From contig NC_079512.1 of assembly GCF_000801105.2 (NCBI RefSeq), forward strand, positions 30,831,848 through 30,895,847: DNA of 64,000 bases, written 5' to 3'. A program made the translations under genes and the position numbers. Below the pieces are notes generated by a model. That model was not told the origin of the DNA. It was given only the letters and a program-made list of their open reading frames with translations, and ran no database searches. This document shows, piece after piece, positions 58,659 to 64,000 of the stretch (its first letter is position 1; the number at the start of each line of letters is the position of its first letter). Source of the DNA: Raphanus sativus. Lineage: Eukaryota; Streptophyta; Magnoliopsida; Brassicales; Brassicaceae.

Positions 58659-60051
58659 CGCTATTAGATTAATTAGGGTTGGGGTTGGTACATTAATGAG
58701 TGATGGAGAAGAGATAGATATGGATGCCGTTCTATTATTTGTTGCTTAGAGGAAGAAACAAAAGCATGTGAGAAGAGAAAGCTCCTTTTACCATCTCAAA
58801 TATGGCGAAGTGTCCCAACACAAATCCTATTCATAAATTCACACATACAAAGTTCCATGACCTAACCAACAATACAATAGATCCCACCTTTGAGAAACAA
58901 AGATGCAATACTCAAAAAAGGAACAGTTCTGTTAATATGTCTAATTACATTTTTGTGAGTACACAAGTCAGCATCACTAACTTCAAACCAAATTAGCCGT
59001 CTTTAATGCTGAGAAATCATATTTTTAAAAGATAATATACTATAACGTAAACTACATTTTCTTCTTTTCCAAATTAAACCCTATCAATGGAATGTTAAAA
59101 GCTTAAACATAAAAACACGGCAAGCGATCAGTCATGTTCTTTTTTTTTTGTGCAACGTGATCAATCATAACCAGAAATTCAAACTTCATACATAAGATGC
59201 AGTTGGGTATGTGCACACACATGGGTGAATGTGTACAAGTATGTGTGTATTTTGTATGTTACAGCAATGTAGAAAAGACAAGATGCTGATTTTTGTGAAA
59301 GGACCACCATCAAATTTTTATTGTTTATGGGGTTTATTTAATTGAACAGATACATATAGACACATGAACATCTATATAGATATGTCATCCCCCACAAGTT
59401 ATGTGACATTCTTTTCAATTCTCTGTTCTTTCCCCTTCTTCACTGCTGCTCACATAGTCACATTAATTACCAGCCCTTTCCCTTTCAAAGTTAGCTAAGC
59501 TTTTCTCAATAAATCAATCTAATCAGTGTCTAAAAAACTTAGAACATACGCTTACAAAATTCTGTTGATTATTCACATTAGACATACAATTATCTAGCTG
59601 CACACGGTCAATTTCTGCTTGTGTACAATATTCGAAGTTGTCAAATTCGGGAGAAGGATTTTTAATGTGTTTGATCAAAATACAAAAACAGGGAAATAAA
59701 TCGACCATATATAATGTTGATATTGTTAATTGCTTATGGGTCTACGTTTTTCTTTTTGAATAATAAAAAGATGGTTTCACTTTTTTTTGCGGATAACTCA
59801 AATATTATAAGTCTCTCCAACACAACACAAATCAAATCTAAGCAATGTGAAACTATTTACTTGTAATGTAATGCTGGGAACAAGACTCTTATTTCCTTTT
59901 TCCGTTTTTGTTTTTACCAACGTCCAGGTTTTTATAAAAAGTCTATTTTACATTAATATTTAGTGTCATAATGTTGTTAGTTTACCAACTCTTATTTTTT
60001 GTAATTATCTTCGGTTTTCTCTGTCACCCTAAATGTTCTAAATTTCTACTA
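58659..60051. other. Spacer without recognised gene
   Basis: AT-rich with a CT-rich patch near 59,400-59,500. No coding or element signals I can support. Confidence 0.4.
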
Positions 60052-60059
60052 TCTCGTTC

Positions 60060-60333
60060 AGTGGCGGAGCTATAAATATTTTTGATCGGGGTCATAATAT
60101 ATAAATTCAATATTTAGATTTAATATATATATATATATATATATGTTATTATAACAATTTTTTTCTTTTTTAAAAAAAATTAGTAGGACAGAATTTTTTT
60201 ACATAGATTAATGGAATCAAATACCAGAACTAAATATTATAGAATTTTAGAAAAAAATACACCCAAAATTTTTTTCCCCAAATTTTACTGGGGTCATCTA
60301 ACCCCACATGTTTCTCTCTGCTTCCTCCCCTAG
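60060..60333. mobile_element. Small hAT-like MITE
   Basis: An 8-bp TCTCGTTC flanks it at 60,052-60,059 and 60,334-60,341. Ends are AGTGGCGGAGC and, inverted, CTAGGGGAGGAAGC, imperfect but related, with GGGGTCAT near both ends. Confidence 0.6.
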
Positions 60334-60341
60334 TCTCGTTC

Positions 60342-61951
60342 TTAGATCATCCCAACCCACTTTATTTTTATTTAAAATAGAGTTTATAGTCAAATTTATT
60401 CCAATTCCATTCTATTTTCTACTTCATACTAAAAAGTAAATTGATTCTATAAATATAATAAAAAAAATTGTTACACCATTTTTACTCTAAAATAGAGTTA
60501 GATTGGAATAAAATTCAATTTTGTTATAGAGTTACTCCATTTGAAAAAAAAAATTACATTGGAGATACTTTGAAACATTTATTTTTGGAGTAATACAACC
60601 TAGAATTATAATAAAAGTAGGAAACTTTATATTTTGTTTTATAATCTTGCCATCATGAGCTTTTTATATCCATTTTGATCTGTATCTATTATGCCACTAC
60701 TAGGCCATGATCCGTCGAATATCTTTTTGGATTCAGACTCTAAAGTATTTTGTTGTTAGATGTATAAAACCCATTCATGTTTTTATTTATTTAGATTGGA
60801 GATGATTCAGTTCCATCCGTATTAAAATGGAATACATATATGTTATCTGAGACCTGATTTTAATCAAATACCCGTAGAATATGAATACAATTTGGATTAA
60901 CTATCTTGAATACGAATCAGATCAACTATCTTTTATCCCAACATAATAACAAATACAATTTGATTTAGGCATTTTACACTTAAACTACTTCAGTATACTC
61001 AAAATAATCAATAATATATATTATTTACATTGTAATTCAATTATATTATTATCCAGTTACTTTTATCCATAAATACTCATAAATACAATTTGGTTACGAA
61101 AATCAGTTTGATTTGAGCATTTTGTCTTCAAATCATCCAATTTTATATGAAATATTCAAAAAAACTTAAAATAACCATGATTTAAAATTATAATTAATCT
61201 TTTGATATTGATATTATTACAAATGTTATAATAATAATATTTTTAGATATGATTTTATATTTTAGACATTCGGATATTCATTCAATTATTGGTTATTGGT
61301 TCAAATCGAAATTGATATCAGTTCTTCAGATATAGTTTATGATCCATTCGAATTTAGCAACCTCTAAATTTGAGTCGGTTTTGGATCTATGTAATTTGCT
61401 CATTCCTATTCTCAGTGCCGATGAAAATTGAAATGGTCATAAGTCATAACTCATAAGACAAAGGTAAATGAAGAAAAGATCCGAGGCACAAACCAAACGC
61501 CTTGAAGGGTTCTTCACTTCTCTATTTTTTTTTTTTTTTTGGACAATTTCACTTCTCTACTTCTTTTTCAATTTTTGAATGTAAGATGAACAGAGAACGT
61601 TCCTCGTTTTACGTGTAGCACTAAAAATAAATAAAAAGCATAGTTTCATTTCATATGCTAAATGTACATTATTCTTCCAACGGTCGAAAAAGGTAAAGCA
61701 TAGTTTATTTATAAAACAAAACATTACAAAAACTTTATTTTTAATTCTTCTAACCTTTTTCTCCTTCTTAAGCTAAAGGCCCAAACTTTAAATCATCAGT
61801 CATCACTATCACTCCCTCTCTCTATCTCTCTCTAGAACTGCACGGACAACGACATGCTTTTAATTTTCATGCAAATCTTCTCGAGAACATTTTGAAAATC
61901 AAACGCATTTGAATCCTCACTTTTTTTTATTTCTCCTCATCATCATCATCA
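60342..61951. promoter_or_regulatory. Spacer and IPGA1 promoter/leader
   Basis: AT-rich until about 61,760. The last 190 bp is the likely promoter and leader, with a CT-rich tract (CACTCCCTCTCTCTATCTCT, about 61,808) and CATCATCATCATCA just before the ATG. No other gene. Confidence 0.45.
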
Positions 61952-63656
61952 ATGGTGGCTGGTAAGGTCCGTGTAACCATGGGTTTTCACAAGTCTCCTT
62001 CAACTAAACCGAAAGACATACCACCTCCGCCTCCTCCCCCGCTTAAACCGCCTTCCGGTTCAGCTGGTAAACCGTCGAATCCCGGTTCTAATCAGAAACA
62101 AGGTTTCACCCGCTCCTTCGGCGTTTACTTCCCACGCTCTTCCGCTCAAGTACACAACGCCTCTTCCCGGTCCGACCAAAATGCAGTCGTTTCGGAGCTC
62201 CGCCGTCAGGTGGAGAACCTCCGCGAGAGAGAAGCTCTGCTGAAGACTGAAGTCCTTGAGCTCAAGCTCCTCAGAGAATCCGTTTCCGTCATCCCGCTGC
62301 TCGAGTCCCAGATCGCGGAGAAGAACGGCGAGCTCGAGGATTCGAGGAGAGAGACGGCGAGATTAGCGGAGGAGAACGAGAGACTACGGCGAGAGGTTGA
62401 AAAGAGCGAGAGGAGGGAGAAGGAGATGGAGGCGGAGCTTCGGAAACTCGTCACGAGTGAAGACCACGCGCTATCGGTTTCTCAGAGGTTTCAGGGTTTA
62501 ATGGACGCGTCGGCGAAATCGAGTTTAATCAGGAGCTTGAAACGGGTCGGGTCAATGAAGAACGTACCCGACACGATACCGGACCAAGAGGAGAGCAGCG
62601 ACAAGAGAGACGAGATCGAGAACCATTCCATGAGTAACAACACTGAGGAGCTCATCACTGAGTCATCTCTCTCAGCCGTTAGATCTAGGGTTCCTAGAGT
62701 CCCCAAACCCCCGCCTAAACGGTCTTTTTCATCCAACGGCTCAGATAATCCGCCACCGCGGAGAACCAATCCACCTCCTCCACCACCTCCTCCGCCTCCG
62801 CCGGCATTTATTAAACCGCCACCACCTCCTCCTCCGTCTGTCTCCAAAGCCACACCTCCGCCTCCACCACCGCCACCGCCGAAGAGTTTAAACATAGCGT
62901 CGGCGAAAGTAAGAAGAGTTCCCGAAGTAGTGGAGTTTTATCACTCGTTGATGCGAAGAGACTCCACAAGCTCGAGAAGAGATTCCACCGGCGCCGCGGA
63001 GCCGGTACTCGCTAGCTCGAACGCCAGAGACATGATCGGAGAAATCGAAAACCGATCGGTTTATCTACTAGCGGTAAGGATTCTCCTAATCCGGTCCGCT
63101 CAATTAATTTCGGTTTGATTTAAAGTGTAAACCGAACATTGCAGATAAAAACCGACGTGGAAACGCAAGGAGACTTCATAAGGTTCTTGATAAAGGAAGT
63201 CGAAAACGCGGCGTTTTCCGACATAGAAGACGTGGTCCCTTTCGTCAAATGGCTCGACGACGAGCTCTCGTACCTGGTCGACGAGAGAGCAGTGCTGAAA
63301 CACTTCGAATGGCCGGAGCAAAAAGCAGACGCTTTACGTGAAGCAGCGTTTTGTTATTTCGATCTGAAGAAACTCATAACGGAAGCTTCTCGTTTCCGGG
63401 AAGACCCTCGTCAACCCTCAGGCTCTGCTCTTAAGAAAATGCAAGCTCTTTTCGAAAAGTAAAAATAAAATATATTTTTTTTCGATTCGTTGTTCAAAAT
63501 TCAAGAGAAGTAATCAGATGTTTTTTTGTGGGGGGGTTTTAAAGGTTAGAGCATGGTGTTTATAGTCTGTCGAGGATGAAAGAATCAGCAGCCTCAAAGT
63601 TCAAGAGTTTCCAGATTCCGGTTGATTGGATGCTCGAAACAGGCATTACTAGTCAG
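61952..63656 (+). CDS. IPGA1: IPGA1-like, CHUP1-family coiled-coil protein (3' end beyond window)
   Basis: Exons seen: 61,952-63,073, 63,145-63,458 and 63,545-63,656; more must follow beyond the right edge. The N-terminus MVAGKVRVTMGFHKSPSTK fits Arabidopsis At4g18570, which I recall as IPGA1, a microtubule-associated regulator of anisotropic petal and cell growth. A short proline run (residues 24-30) is followed by a coiled coil at about 79-170 (VVSELRRQVENLREREALLK onward). A basic/acidic linker and large polyproline blocks (about 265-315) come next. The CHUP1-like C-terminal domain starts with VVEFYHSLMRRDS, continues GDFIRFLIKEVENAAFSDIE and KWLDDELSYLVDERAVLKHF, and reaches FQIPVDWMLETG. 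Polyproline in this family can bind profilin/actin. The family is clear; the exact orthologue is inferred from N-terminus and synteny. Confidence 0.85.
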
Positions 63657-64000
63657 GTCAGCAACACACTTCTACTCTAAACGCTTGTTTTTTTTCTTGC
63701 TTGTCTGATTACAAGTCGGTAATAGAATGATTTCTCTGTGGTAAATTGGTCTCTAGTTACTTGTGGTCACTACTTGCTTCCTGTCATTAGCTATTTTATT
63801 GCACTTTGATTGGAGAGTAGTGTGATGAGTGAAGAAGATAATAGAAACAACAAGAACAACAATTTTCATGGTCCCCCTTTTTTCTGATTAAAGTGAATTG
63901 TAGCTGTCACAGGCAGGACAATGTAAGAAGATTGGTTTGATATACTGGTCTTCACTCTGTTATTGTGTTTTTCTTTTTTTTTTTGTTTTGCGTGTTTACA
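63657..64000 (+). other. IPGA1 intron and window edge
   Basis: Begins with the donor GTCAGCA at 63,657. No further exon is recognisable before the window ends in T-rich sequence typical of an intron 3' side. Confidence 0.5.

Overview
This 64 kb window is nuclear DNA of a flowering plant, almost certainly a Brassicaceae of the Brassica/Raphanus type. Genes have GT-AG introns and Arabidopsis-like codon use. They lie among AT-rich spacers full of nested transposons. Gene order matches the Arabidopsis chromosome 4 block At4g18490 to At4g18570: an At4g18490-like gene, CLE2, a relic of the At4g18520 PPR gene, a DUF707 gene (At4g18530), a membrane protein (At4g18540), the DSEL lipase (At4g18550) and IPGA1 (At4g18570). 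These identities come from recalled protein sequences and order, not from a search. I cannot name the species.

Layout. 0.8-4.8 kb: the 14-exon At4g18490-like gene, whose last intron looks like a U12 AT-AC intron. 3.5-21 kb: a tandem segmental duplication. Copy 1 (3.5 to about 6.1 kb) keeps the 3' half of that gene plus an orphan promoter. Copy 2 (12.9 to about 21 kb) has a decayed 3' half, a PIF/Harbinger-like insertion, and two tandem single-exon genes for small proteins that carry both a KEN box and a D-box. Between the copies are AT-rich repeats, a PRAF (RCC1/FYVE/BRX) fragment and a broken membrane-protein gene. 23.9 kb: CLE2, with a changed peptide core. 24.4 to about 27 kb: a probable Helitron holding an in-frame DDM1/RING-H2 chimera. 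27.65-33.34 kb: a nearly complete LINE inserted into an RNase H-like reading frame. 35.4-36.5 kb: a Helitron nested in a Stowaway-like MITE. 37.8-38.6 kb: a foldback element with telomere-like arrays, next to the PPR relic (38.6-40.0 kb). 41.3-43.3 kb: the DUF707 gene. 45.2-47.0 kb: the membrane protein. 48.8-49.6 kb: a CACTA end joined to another membrane-protein fragment. 51.8-54.2 kb: the lipase. 56-60 kb: two hAT-like elements, a SINE and a MULE-like MITE, each with target-site duplications. 61.95 kb to the right edge: IPGA1, incomplete.

The host genes do not form a pathway; they are ordinary plant neighbours (peptide signalling, lipid hydrolysis, microtubule/growth control, probable cell-cycle regulators). 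The least ordinary items are the CLE2 P7S change, the KEN+D-box gene pair with its deleted third copy, the DDM1/RING chimera, and several transposon junctions that can be read to the base.
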